Positions 1-9,841 of a stretch of 64,000 nt of DNA are shown here, in pieces. The stretch covers positions 27,440,233-27,504,232 of the forward strand of contig CM036764.1 in NCBI GenBank assembly GCA_020796225.1. The letters are read 5' to 3'. Both the position numbers and the translations under genes were made by a program. Within the stretch, counting starts at the first letter, position 1, and every line of letters starts with the position of its first letter. Under the pieces are notes generated by a model. That model was not told the origin of the DNA and searched no databases. It worked only from the letters and a program-made list of their open reading frames with translations. The DNA is from Arion vulgaris. Lineage: Eukaryota; Mollusca; Gastropoda; Stylommatophora; Arionidae.

Positions 1-1239
1 TAGATATGAAGTCAAGCATACTAGTGTCACAACACACACAATTGAAGAAACACACCACGTGTACAAGTGTAAAGAATTTAAGGATGTAACCAGACTGAAG
101 ATCGAATCTTTCCATTTACTTCACCACGATCCCATGACGTCATAGCCCTTTACTAATTGAATCGTCTGAAAGGGATTATTACGCCGAATATTTCTTGTAA
201 CCAACTTTTACCTTGGTAAAGCTTATATCTGTGCGTGTATCGTTTGACATGTAGCCATGTTAGAAGTTACATATTGCGAAGTATTAAATATTTTAATTAT
301 GTTTGTTTACATTGAACTATGTTCTAGCGCGCTTTAATATCCGTTTGGAAGAATAAATTAGTTTAACATCACAGAGGGTGTTTCTTCACCATTGACTGCT
401 ATTAATTTTCTTACCGTGAAGATAAAATAGTGCCGTAGACTTAACATTTTATTCAGACTTGTTGGTAAGTATATAATTCATGCTAACAAATGACAGTTTT
501 AGCGATTTAGATCGTAGAGACATACTTTTCTTTACATCTATTGACACAAACATGGCCGACATCTCGACGTTAGTCATAGCCTCTTCCGTGTTTTTACTGT
601 TTACAAATTAATGTGCTTTGTGGTTACGAAATTACACAGCAATTTTGAAGATATCAACTCCATGACTTACTATTTATTATACAGCAGACTTTAGATCATA
701 AAAGCGAACAGCACAGTCTATACTGAAATTGTTGACGTCAGTATACTGAGTATAGTCTGTCGTAAGTTGAGTTATTCATGAGTTGACTAATGACTGCTTT
801 GAATTATTATTCATTGAATATTGAATTAGAACCAAGAATTGGAATAAAAATGTGTGTGTTACTGATTAGTATTACTGTATTTGACTACCTAGAGTAATTG
901 AAAGTTCTGAACATCACTGAGTACAGTAACTCATTGTGATTATTGCAGTTTATTAAACACTTTTGTATTTTATATCACGTCTTATGTAAACACGTTTATA
1001 AACGATACTATAAATTGAACTTTCAGTTTCAGTTTATCAGTTACAGTCATTAATTTGATTAATTCATTAATGAGTTGAGCGTCAGGAGTACCAGTACAGT
1101 TGAGTACAGTATACAGTAGTAACTGTAGAGTGTGTGTTAAGAATTTATACTATATTAAGTGTAATCTGTTACTGTTAATAGTGTGTAATCTGGCAGTCAG
1201 TATGAGTATGTAGGATTCCTTAAACATTTTTGTCATTGT
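1..1239. other. Flank without recognised gene; possible Rab5 leader exon
   Basis: No ORF of note and no repeat family shared with the rest of the window. Around 120-600 the DNA is somewhat richer in CpG than its surroundings. A strong consensus splice donor (GTTG followed by GTAAGT) begins at 465. Rab5 coding exon 1 opens with a splice acceptor at 5050-5051, so at least one non-coding leader exon must lie upstream. A leader exon ending at 464 is therefore possible, but nothing else supports it. Confidence 0.25.
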
Positions 1240-1252
1240 TGTGCGGGCTTGT

Positions 1253-2279
1253 TATTAATACACTATGGAGTTCCACCCAAGATTGCAAACCTAATAAAGA
1301 AAACGTATGAAGGAATGAAATGCAGAGTCATACACGAGGGCCAACTGACGGAATCCTTTGAGATAAGAACAGGGGTGAGGCAGGGATGCTTGTTATCACC
1401 ATTCCTGTTCTTGCTGGCCATAGATTGGATCATGAAATCAACAACGGATAACAGAGAGGGAATACAATGGACACTTGTGAAACAACTGGAGGACCTGGAT
1501 TTTGCAGACGATCTGGCTTTGCTGTCTCACAACCACGCACAGATTAAAGACAAAATGAATACCCTAAATAATAAGTCTCAGCAGCTAGGTTTGAAAATAC
1601 ACAGGGGAAGACCAAGGTCATGAGAATAAATGCTGCAAATGTAAACCAGATTATGCTGGAGGAAACAGCACTACAGGATGTAGAATCATACACATACCTT
1701 GGAAGCAACATAGACACAGAAGGAGGAACAAACAAAGATGTTAAGATAAGAATACAAAAAGCAAGAGGAACTTTATTGCATTGAGTAAGATATGGAAGGC
1801 AAGGAAGATCAAAACAAACACAAAACTGAGAATTTTCCAGTCAAATGTGAAGTCAGTGCTGTTCTATGGCTCGGAAACCTGGAAGACCACAAAGGAAACT
1901 ATCAGAAAACTGCAGACCTTCGTAAATGGATGTTTACGTAGGATAGAAGGATTGAGATGGTATGATAAGATTACAAACGAGGAACTCAGGAGAGAACAAA
2001 GCAGATACCAGTGGAGAGAGAGCTCAGGAAGAGACGCCGGCGATGGATAGGACATACATTGAGAAGACTGACCGGAAGCATCGCAAGACAGGCATTGTTT
2101 TGGAACCCGCAGGGAAAGAGGAGTAGGGAAGGCCTAGGCAGACCTGGAGAAGAGAGCTGGAGGCGGATATAAGAGGATAGGCAAAACATGGAAAGAATTG
2201 GAAGGGATGGCAAGAGAGAGGAAGAGATGGAAGAAGTTTGTTGAAGACCTGTGCTCCTATGGGAGTTGAAAGGTGATGA
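1253..2279 (+). mobile_element. LINE (non-LTR retrotransposon) 3' half: RT and C-terminal region
   Basis: Encodes part of a reverse transcriptase: 'GVRQGCLLSP' at about 1372-1401 and the catalytic-box region '[10 protein letters not shown]' at 1498-1527. After frameshifts near 1620 and 1780 come the usual C-terminal pieces 'LFYGSETW', a Cys-Leu-Arg-Arg segment and 'RWIGHTLRR', then '[14 protein letters not shown]' and a stop near 2270. A 13-bp target duplication (TGTGCGGGCTTGT) lies at 1240-1252 and 2280-2292, and the copy ends in a short TGATGA tail. It is 5'-truncated, as expected of target-primed insertion. At least two frameshifts make it a dead copy. The same family appears in Rab5 intron 1. 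Confidence 0.85.
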
Positions 2280-2292
2280 TGTGCGGGCTTGT

Positions 2293-2440
2293 GCTTTGCA
2301 CGAGAGCTCTGATGAAGTAGTGAGAAGATCTAAGCTGACAAAAATCAGTTGTATTTTTGTGCCAGGGCATGCAGGTGTAAGGAGGAATGAAAGTGTCGAT
2401 AGGCTTGCAGGTAAAAAGTGGACCAGGCTATTATAAATTC
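2293..2440 (+). mobile_element. RNase H-like fragment of a retroelement
   Basis: The + frame reads 'VPGHAGVRRNESVDRLAG', the end of a retroelement RNase H domain (family pattern H-x-G-x-x-G-N-x-x-A-D-x-L-A, here with G-N replaced by R-N and A-D by V-D). It lies directly after the downstream target duplication of the LINE at 1253-2279, so that LINE may have inserted into an older element. Degenerate. Confidence 0.5.
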
Positions 2441-3129
2441 CCTAAAGGAGAGAGCATGAGTACATTGTTCAAGTAATAGTGTTGAATCTACAACACTAAC
2501 CAGGCTGGAATAATTCTGAATACTATGCTGGTAGTCAGAGAAGAATAGTAAACCAACAAATTCTGAATTTATTGACATGTTTCTCTATGAAACATCTCAA
2601 ATTCTGATGCAGTTGTTATTGTTTCTACAGATCATCAAGCACTAGATAGTATCATTTTGATCAACGTGAAGAGCTACAAGATAAAGTAATTTTTTTTTCT
2701 GTCATTGTTGTATGGTTGTTGGATAGAATAGCTGATATAAGAAAGAAATAATGTTGTCAGGCTAATATAAAGAAATGTATCACTTTATGTAATAAAGAAA
2801 TCACAGTTCTGGTTGACAGCAACCATTTCTATAATCTTTACCGTTACCTCATTATGAGCGAGTTTTCTTTCTTTACATACAGCTAAGCAGTTTTCTTTCA
2901 TCATTTGTATGTTAGTCCAGTAATCATCATAATGGTGTGATAACTATGAAGATAACAGGATACAGAAAATGAAGAGAACAGCAGATACAGGAAATCTACC
3001 TTTTGCCTGTAATTATAAAAAGCAATCTTTTTCCTTGAGTTTTGTTATGCTTCTTTGCGATTGCTATTTTGATGATTATACTGTTAGACACATTCTTATG
3101 ATGAAGTAGACTGTTGTCTGGAGCTCATC
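2441..3129. other. AT-rich stretch, nothing recognised
   Basis: No coding signal, tandem repeat or match to the repeat families elsewhere in the window was seen. Confidence 0.5.
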
Positions 3130-3580
3130 TCTGGTGCCATGTAGTTATGAATGTAGTGTTGCATTGTAGGGCTAGCATTCCTTTATAGGAAGGACATCCA
3201 GGGACAGTCTTGCAGGACATATTCTGTGGTTTGGTCAGCTGTGCCACAGAGGAGATGGGGACAATCGTAGCCAGTGTAGGTGTTTGTTCAGTCTGTTATG
3301 CCCTATCCTGAGTCGGAAGATGATAGTCTGTCCTTGTATGTCGAGTGTGTGGTAGTCATCGTTGGATAGTTTAGGTTCTTTTCTAATGTCCATGATAGCT
3401 CTTTTTTTTCAAAGTATGTGATTTCGTTATCTATTTGTTCACATTCTGCTCCATTTTAAGCAAGTTTGTCTGCCTTCTTGTTACCTGGCACCCCACAGTG
3501 TGATGGTATCCACTATAAACATTTTTCTTTTGTCCTTTAGTACTGTCACAGTGCCAATATTCCATATGTACTTTTACAGC
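3130..3580 (-). mobile_element. LINE 3' end with RNase H tail
   Basis: On the minus strand 3505-3460 reads 'HCGVPGNKKADKLA', an RNase H C-terminal motif. It is followed near 3280-3160 by 'CPHLLCGTADQTTEYVLQDCP', a Cys/His segment that follows RNase H in several LINE clades. Frames are broken. Confidence 0.6.
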
Positions 3581-3840
3581 AGCTGCTGCCTATGTCGGAT
3601 ATATAATTTTTATGTGCGCAAAATCTGCTGAGAGTAAAACTCCCGCTGGCACAGCTCTGAGCGTAGTTGAGGGATATAAATATATTATACCTATATTGTG
3701 TAAAAACTGGCAGGTATTAAGTGATGTTGTTTTCAAACCTTCGGGAATTATAGGTATCTACAATTTGTATTTATATTTGAGTGGGGGAGAGTACCTGGCT
3801 AACTAGAAGACAGAGAGCAACTTTCGCGATCGCTCTAGAA

Positions 3841-4227
3841 CAGTGTTTCTCAACCTGTGGGTCGCGACTTCTTTGGGTGTCAAACGACCTTTCACAGGGG
3901 TCGCCTAAGACCATAGGAAAACATATTTTTGATGGGCTTAGGAACTGAGATACCGCTCCTCTATCCATCTCCAGACGGGTCGGCCCACATGCAGATACGT
4001 CCACATACGAATGCCCGGCGTTTGTGATTAATCACTATGTTTTAAATATGTTCAATTTGTAACAATGAAAATACATCCTGCATATAAGATATTTACATTC
4101 CGATTCATAACAGTTGCAAAAATTACAGTTATGAAGTAGCAACGAAAATAATTTTATGGCTGGGGGTCACCACAATATGAGGAACTGTATTATAGGGTCA
4201 CTGCATTAGGAAGGTTGAGAACCACTG
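3841..4227. mobile_element. SPIN/URR1-like hAT MITE with 8-bp target duplications
   Basis: A 387-bp element with 16-bp terminal inverted repeats that match at 15 positions: CAGTGTTTCTCAACCT at the left end, and CAGTGGTTCTCAACCT as the reverse complement of the right end. Perfect 8-bp duplications (CTCTAGAA) lie at 3833-3840 and 4228-4235, which is the hAT signature. The internal sequence ('GGGTCGCGAC', 'AGGGGTCGCCTAAGACCAT', 'GAAGTAGCAACGAAAATAAT', 'GGGGGTCACCACAA') is what I recall of the vertebrate SPIN/URR1-type MER1 elements. It has no coding capacity, so it was moved by a transposase encoded elsewhere. Confidence 0.88.
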
Positions 4228-4739
4228 CTCTAGAACAACCACTTGTTGACCACTCAGTGTGATCTTTGTGTGATTTACGCCAAAGAAAATACTGAGAGGG
4301 TACAGCGTTTACAGCAGTCTTCCCTTCTGTAGACACGACACGTTACATCTCGGCGAGTCTTGCCGAGAGCTAGCAACTATGGTGCGACCATTGACTCTGT
4401 TTGCGTGGGTTTATTCTTGCAGACGATTGATGCCATTTCCTTACTCCTTTCATTTCTTTTGTATTAATGCTAAATTTTTCTGCACTAGATCTCAGCCAGG
4501 AGACATGTAGGCACATTCACTCTAGTATTCTCCTTGTCTATGTTGCTAGCAGATCTTGTAGGATTAGGGCAGTGCTTACCTTACTACCTGTACCAGAGTA
4601 GCTCTTCTTCGATCGCCACCTACTTAGCCAGACTACAGTGCAGTAATCGGTTTCCAGGGCCACCACATGAAGGTTGGATAAAGTCTTGATCAGTGCTAGC
4701 TCACTAACCCTGGTACAACATTGTGCCTTGCCACTTTTC

Positions 4740-4950
4740 TCTTGTGTGGTGTCTCATTCTGTTGTGACCCATCCAGAGGCTAAGTATGACAGTCTGGTCT
4801 GTTTTGGACAGCTGGTAATATCCATTATCCTTGTGTTTTGGGTGTTCTTTCTCCCACTTTGCTATTTAGTGTCCTCTGTCGATGGTTTTTGCTTCTTCAT
4901 AGCTGACCAGGTTGTCATCTTGAGACATCCCTGCTCAGTATATAGATATA
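4740..4950 (-). mobile_element. LINE C-terminal fragment, same family as 32170-32535
   Basis: About 180 bp here match 32335-32530 in the same orientation. The minus strand encodes a decayed 'TRLSYLASGWVTTE'-type segment that lies after RNase H in the LINE ORF. The long + strand ORF over this region is a shadow. Confidence 0.55.
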
Positions 4951-5051
4951 TATATATGTCCACACTTTCAGTGCACGTAAATACAAACCTTCATTACCAA
5001 ATTATATACATAGTCCTTCAGTCAAAGTATCTGCATGTTTTGTTCTCTTAG

Positions 5052-5225
5052 AATACACAAGAATGGCAACACGAAGTACTCCACAACGTCCAAATGGAGC
5101 ATCTCAAGGAAAAATATGTCAGTTTAAATTAGTACTGCTTGGAGAGTCAGCTGTGGGAAAGTCAAGTCTTGTTCTTCGCTTTGTCAAGGGACAGTTCCAT
5201 GAGTATCAGGAGAGTACAATTGGAG
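5052..5225 (+). CDS. rab5: rab5 coding exon 1 (residues 1-54)
   Basis: The acceptor follows a pyrimidine tract with AG at 5050-5051, the ATG is at 5063-5065 and the donor GTGAGC is at 5226. The exon carries the N-terminal tail, the P-loop and the helix up to 'STIG'. It splits an alanine codon (phase 1). The frame remains open past the donor to 5299, but that extension is intron. Confidence 0.95.
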
Positions 5226-8200
5226 GTGAGCCGATTCAATCAATCCATGGAATGATTGGTCCAATGCATGGTCCAATCAATCAATTAATATATATATAAT
5301 AGTGCATTCGTCATATCTAAAGTAATGTCTCATATACTTGTATACAGTTCTGTTTGTTGTACATAGAGTAGTGGTATCTGTAATATATCTGTAAAATATG
5401 TACTAGGGTGTATATAGAATAGTGCTTGATGTTTATCATACACATCATATCCCAGGTCAGGAAAAGGCATTCAGTGGACACATGTCAAAATGAGATGACC
5501 TGAACTTTGCGGATGATCTTGCATTGCTCTTACACAGATCACAGTGTGAACAAATCGAATGTATTTAGAATTAAGACATGCGTATATTCCTTACCTGTAC
5601 TTGAGATACGTGCATTGCGAGGATGAGATATGTGCTTGGCCTTCTGTTACTAGTCTATGTTACTGTATGGTTTAAAAATGTGGCGAGTCACCCAGTTAAA
5701 TACAAATAAGATTAAGACCTTTGTCAACAGAAGCGTTTGGCGTATTCTCAGACTGAGATGGTATGACAGAGTTGCAAACACAGATTGGGGATATGAAGAG
5801 ATGGGAACCCATGATGACCCAGGTGAAGAGGAGAAAATGGGTTGGGTATACCCTGCCAAAGACGCCATCAAGTGTCACTAGACAAGCACCTGCATGGAAC
5901 CCACAAGGTAAAATGGAAATGTTGACGTCTTAAATAAATCTGGAGCAGAGCCTTCTTGAGGAACGGAAGGATGCTGGACTGTCCCGGGAAACGATAAAGA
6001 AAATAGTAAGAGACTGGGGAAAGTGACGAACAATTGTTGAAGCCCTATACACTACAAGAAGCAGAGAAGAATAAGTCTTCACAAAGTAATTAATTCTCAT
6101 ATATAAAGATGTGACATCTGTCTCATATAAAGTAGTGGTGTTAGAAAGTGGTTCAGTTACAGATTTTAGAATTCTTGTTTGTAGAATGGTGACAAAGGAT
6201 AGCTGAACTTTACAGTACAACTTGATCTGTATTGTGAACCACTGGTATATTTACAAATGTTTTCTAATGAAAAGTTCAGAGTCAGTGTATATATCTTGTT
6301 GAACAAGAATGACCCGTTGTTCTAGTCGAACTGGATACCTGAGAGGCAGAGTGAGAGGTGTGTTTAATCAGCGAGCCACAGGAACCATCAGTATGCATAC
6401 TCTTCGATATCTGTTGGGGAGACTGAGCACCTATGGGTCTGCCGGAGTGCAATGACGTCAGTTTAGTGGCCAATAACCAATGAACAAGAATGGTACTTGG
6501 GCAGAGGTTACAATTACAAAAGGAGGGTTTGATTGTGTATAGATTCTATAACTTCTCTTTTCAGCTGCATTTTTGACACAGACTGTCTGTTTGGATGATA
6601 CAACAGTTAAGTTTGAGATTTGGGATACAGCAGGACAAGAACGGTATCACAGTTTGGCTCCTATGTATTATAGAGGTGCCCAGGCAGCCATTGTTGTTTA
6701 TGACATCACAAATCTAGTAAGTGGGTGGGCTATATAAGACTAATCAGTACATTGTGCGCGTGTGTGTGTATCTGCAGATATTTCTCTCAGATAGACCTTC
6801 TTTTTTGCATTCGTTCTTTACTACCAATTTTAATCACTCTTTATGATATGTTTGATCTTTGCCAAGAATGTGTATACGTTGCACATTGGTTTGGTAGGCC
6901 CCTAAACGCATAGACTTCTACACGTTTAGAACATGTGCATCCGATTTCAGCCAAACCTCCTGAGTCGCCTCTACGACATGCGTGACAGGTAACAGTGGTT
7001 CTATTCTTTACGCCCCAAATTGGGCCCCGGTAACCACCCCAGCGTCTGAGATAGATGATATAGACATTATATTTACTTTAAAAGATATTTGTTCACAGTT
7101 ACTGAGGTGATTAGGTATTGATAGATAGACTATGTACTATGTAGATCATGGTAGTAACTAAAGCAATTTTCTGGCTCAAGAGTCTCTAGACTTATTCGTT
7201 CATGTTTTCTCATTGACTCAATGAGTATCCTCAGGAAGGTTGAAACAGGCTGGGCTTGAAGACACTGGAACTGGTTTCGTTAGTTGTCATACGTTGATAG
7301 ATATACTGATAAGGAGATTGAAGCACTTATGGACTAATTGGTTCAACGTGCAGTGATGATGATCTGAAGACTAAAACTAAGATATATATTTGCTCAAGTA
7401 GTGCGATGATAGCTGACATTTTTGTACACCTTATATTTTAATTCTTGTTTTCTTACTACCATGTTATCTAGGACACATTTGGAAGAGCAAAAACATGGGT
7501 AAAGGAACTCCAGCGTCAAGCAAGTCCAAACATTGTGATAGCACTTGCTGGAAATAAAGCAGACTTGGCCAACAAAAGAATGGTAGAGTTTGATGAAGCT
7601 CAGGCATATGCAGAAGAAAACAGCCTCTTGTTTATGGAGACTTCAGCCAAAACTGCAATGAATGTCAATGATATTTTCCTTGCAATAGGTAAGAGAATGT
7701 ATTTGTATAATTTCTTATATAAGTTCACTCTCAGAAGTCAACTTTTTTATGTTCAAATAAAGCAGTGGTCTGCTTCAGATTGCCAAGATCAGTTATATAT
7801 TTGTGGTTGCTGATGATGGAAAAAATTATTGATAGAAATGTTTATTTTGTAAAAAGGAAGTGGACAGACAAATGTTGTGAATTTGTTTAGATTATATATG
7901 GTGAAATACGTAAAAAAAACAAAAGTACTGTAGTTTTACAAAATACTTCTTCTTCGAATGCTCCATATCGACCACTTGTTAACCACTGTGATTTGTATGT
8001 GATCTGAGCGCAAAAGCAATTATACGCGGTGCCAGTTATGCGCCTACAAGTAGGCCAGCTGGGTCTACAAGTAGGCCAGCACATCGAATCTCTGTGATGC
8101 CTTTTAATTACCAGGGTAGCTTCCTAGGTCCTACATCAGTCGCCTCTTGCGACATGCCTTGTAGGTCGTAGTGGTACTATTCTTTGCTTCCCTTGTGGGC

Positions 8201-9841
8201 CCCGGCACCACACTGACATTACACAATACAATAATAATACACATCAACGTTTTGACCAAAAGGCCTTTATCAAGCAAAGGATATAGATAATATTAGATTA
8301 TATACTACACCATCTGATCTAAACACTCAGGATTGATAGCTCTATCTTGAATCAGTGTGTGGTGCTGCATGAAAACTCTTTGTTGGTGAAGTAATTTGTC
8401 TTGTTAATTGTGATAACAAATGAGACTAGCCTGTTAAGTCAAATGAGATCTATGCCCCAAACTACTGTGATGGTGTTTTATTATCTATAACACTACTAGA
8501 GAAAACAGCTCAGTTTAGTCCCTGTGGTTGTACTGCTGTGATTCTGCTAAATGACTCGTAAAGTAGAAATCTGCAGAAGTGGGATTTGACTTGCTATAGA
8601 GTTGAACTATGTCTTGCAGAGTAGGCAACAGAACTGCTATTAGGGATGGGATGAATTGGAAGGTGCAAATTGTGTAAAAACCTGCAGCACCATTTAATAT
8701 AACGGGTAAACATCCCATTTTCATACCATGCGGTATATTTAATGGTGGAGTGTTAAGCCTGCAAATGTATTGAGCAGAGGGACAATATATGTGATCACTT
8801 AAAGCTAGGTTAACACTATGTACGTATACAATATGTTTGACTAAACAAAAAAGCAGAAGAGATCCAGATATACACAGACAGAAATGACTTTCATAGTGCT
8901 CTGAAAACTGTTTATGATCTTCTCACCACAACACTGTACTAAAGGCAGACAAAACAAAGCTACTAACTAGCTTCAGATACTAAAGTGATGGTAAGGATAC
9001 ATCCGTGCTGTCCTCAACCATCCATCCATCCACTTTATATTATGTAGGCATAGAGTGTATGCCTTAGGTTCCAGTTAATATCAAGATTGATGTCCCACCT
9101 AGATTTTGACTTTTAATTTTATCAGTACAACAGTTGCTTGTATCAGAAGTTTCAATCTTTAGTTTATCATTATTATCGCGAGTGGTTACTGGGCCCAAAT
9201 TTGGGGTGTAAAGAATAGAACCACTGTTACCTGCTACACGTCGTAAGAGGCGACTAAGGAGGTTTGGCTGAAATCAGATGCACATGTCCTAAACGTGTAG
9301 AAGTCTATGCGTTTAGGGGCCTACCGAACCAATGTGCAACGTATACATGTTCTTGGTAAAGATCAAGCGTATCACAAGTGATTAAGATTGGTCGTAAGAA
9401 GACAACGCATAAAGAAGATCATTATTATCGCTCTTATAAATTATTAATCACGTTATGTTGCTATATCCCTCATTTTTCATCTGATCTGCGCTGACTACCT
9501 CAGATTTTAGGTTTCCGTACATCGCCTATATTTTACTAGCCAAGAAACTCCCCTTGCCAATTATAAATTATTAATCATGTTGTTTATGCTGCTATATTTT
9601 ACCAGGCAAGAAACTCTCCTTGCCAATTATAAATTATTAATCATGTTGTTTATGCTGCTATATTTTACCAGGCAAGAAACTCTCCTTGCCTCTTATAAAT
9701 TATTATTCATGTTGCTATATTTTACCAGCCAAGAAACTCCCCAAAAGTGAAACCACAGGAACACCACAGCAACGACAACAGGGTGTACGACTCAACAATG
9801 AACAGGGAGCACAACAGTCAGAAGGTGGATGCTGCAAGTAA
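5052..9841 (+). CDS. rab5: Rab5 small GTPase, four coding exons
   Basis: Early-endosome Rab GTPase that drives endosome fusion and endocytic trafficking by recruiting effectors when GTP-bound. Coding exons are 5063-5225, 6565-6716, 7472-7688 and 9729-9841, joined at GT-AG sites in phases 1, 0 and 1. They give 214 residues, the usual Rab5 length. Visible motifs: P-loop GESAVGKS (27-34), switch I region with STIGAAF (51-57), switch II start WDTAGQE (74-80), guanine-specificity NKAD (133-136) and ETSAK (161-165). The protein ends in GGCCK, with the double cysteine for geranylgeranylation and membrane anchoring. The start sits in the Rab5-typical N-terminus '[12 protein letters not shown]', 11 bp after a splice acceptor, so a non-coding leader exon lies upstream. 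All key residues are intact. Splice junctions are inferred from family alignment; no transcript was available. Confidence 0.97.
5226..5454 (+). other. Start of rab5 intron 1, nothing recognised
   Basis: AT-rich intron sequence with a short TA run near 5289-5296. No feature is supported. Confidence 0.5.
5455..6070 (+). mobile_element. LINE remnant in rab5 intron 1, same family as 1253-2279
   Basis: 5465-5550 reads 'GIQWTHVK' and then '[13 protein letters not shown]', matching the RT catalytic-box region of the copy at 1253-2279. After an internal deletion, 5650-6065 gives '[12 protein letters not shown]', '[10 protein letters not shown]', '[12 protein letters not shown]'-like pieces and '[19 protein letters not shown]'. 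It ends in '[11 protein letters not shown]' and a stop. Several frameshifts; non-functional. Confidence 0.75.
6312..6480. mobile_element. 169-bp SINE-like repeat, family J, with 12-bp target duplication
   Basis: Flanked by the direct repeat TGAACAAGAATG at 6300-6311 and 6481-6492. The core ('GAGCCACAGGAACCATCAG', 'TATGCATAC', 'CTGTTGGGG', 'GACGTCAGTT') recurs at 14432-14580 (inverted) and 27354-27490. Which end is the head is unclear. It lies 72 bp upstream of rab5 exon 2. Confidence 0.65.
6565..6716 (+). CDS. rab5: rab5 coding exon 2 (residues 55-105)
   Basis: Acceptor TCTTTTCAG ends at 6564 and donor GTAAGT starts at 6717. Encodes switch I to the start of alpha-3: AAFLTQTV, the '[20 protein letters not shown]' block and [16 protein letters not shown]. 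Length 152, joining phase 1 to phase 0. Confidence 0.96.
6798..7047 (-). mobile_element. SINE family A, copy 1
   Basis: Full-length inverted copy of a ~250-bp SINE. The head resembles a tRNA A box (GCCGAGTGGTTACC), then 'GGGGCCCAAATTTGGGG', then the conserved 'GTAAGAGGCGACTAAGGAGG' block. The tail is 'GTCGTAAAGAACGAACGCAA' followed by GAA repeats. It starts 82 bp after the rab5 exon 2 donor. Confidence 0.85.
7255..7382 (+). mobile_element. Repeat family K, copy 1
   Basis: About 130 bp that match 22250-22400 in inverted orientation and part of 29388-29450. Shared blocks are 'GGAGATTGAAGCACTTATGG', 'CAACGTGCAGTGATG' and a CTAAA-rich tail, which suggests a retroposed 3' end. Confidence 0.5.
7472..7688 (+). 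CDS. rab5: rab5 coding exon 3 (residues 106-178)
   Basis: Acceptor TATCTAG ends at 7471 and donor GTAAGA starts at 7689. Encodes [16 protein letters not shown], then [16 protein letters not shown] and [17 protein letters not shown], i.e. the guanine-specificity loops. It ends in phase 1 inside the alanine codon completed by exon 4. Confidence 0.96.
7944..8215 (-). mobile_element. SINE family B, copy 1
   Basis: Inverted ~260-bp SINE. Its head 'GTGTGGTGCCGGGGCC' and its 'GTCGTAAGAGGCGACT' block resemble family A. The body ('CTAGTAAATAAAA', 'GGATGTGCTGGCC', 'GTGGTCGATATGGAGC') and the GAAGAAGAAG tail are its own. Lies in rab5 intron 3. Confidence 0.85.
8216..8300. repeat. Possible Penelope-like terminal remnant
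   Basis: Contains 'CATCAACGTTTTGACC' followed by 'AAAAGGCCTTTATCAAG' (minus strand: CTTGATAAAGGCCTTTT then GGTCAAAACG), a wording I associate with ends of Penelope-like elements. There is no ORF and no second copy here to compare. Confidence 0.25.
8301..9177 (+). other. rab5 intron 3, interior, nothing recognised
   Basis: Intron sequence with no repeat family shared elsewhere in the window and no coding evidence. Confidence 0.5.
9178..9417 (+). mobile_element. SINE family A, copy 2
   Basis: Full-length forward copy from 'GCGAGTGGTTACTGGGCCC' to the AAGAAGATC tail, in rab5 intron 3 about 310 bp before the last exon. Confidence 0.85.
9434..9741 (+). repeat. Tandem repeat carrying copies of the rab5 last-exon acceptor
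   Basis: A ~66-bp unit (TTATAAATTATTAATCATG, then TGCTATATTTTACCAG, then CAAGAAACTC) repeats directly. AG acceptors end at 9539, 9605, 9671 and 9728, i.e. spacings of 66, 66 and 57 bp. Each is followed by a copy of the first ~12 exon bases ((G/C)CAAGAAACTC(C/T)CC). Only the 9728 site continues into the true Rab5 C-terminus. A decayed partial unit lies at 9434-9470. Confidence 0.92.
9729..9841 (+). CDS. rab5: rab5 coding exon 4 (residues 179-214) and stop
   Basis: The acceptor TTTTACCAG ends at 9728. Encodes [18 protein letters not shown], then [19 protein letters not shown] and TAA at 9839-9841. This is the hypervariable C-terminal tail with the prenylated double cysteine. The residue codon at the junction (G from exon 3 plus CC) gives alanine, as in other Rab5 proteins. 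Confidence 0.95.

Noticed and set aside
4674..5051. 125-codon + ORF directly before rab5 exon 1
   Set aside because: Antisense shadow of a LINE fragment at 4740-4950, low-complexity end, and it terminates at the rab5 splice acceptor.
5226..5299. Extension of rab5 exon 1 to the in-frame stop at 5299
   Set aside because: Would truncate the protein after 'STIGG' before switch II; the GTGAGC donor and conserved exon 2 show this is intron.
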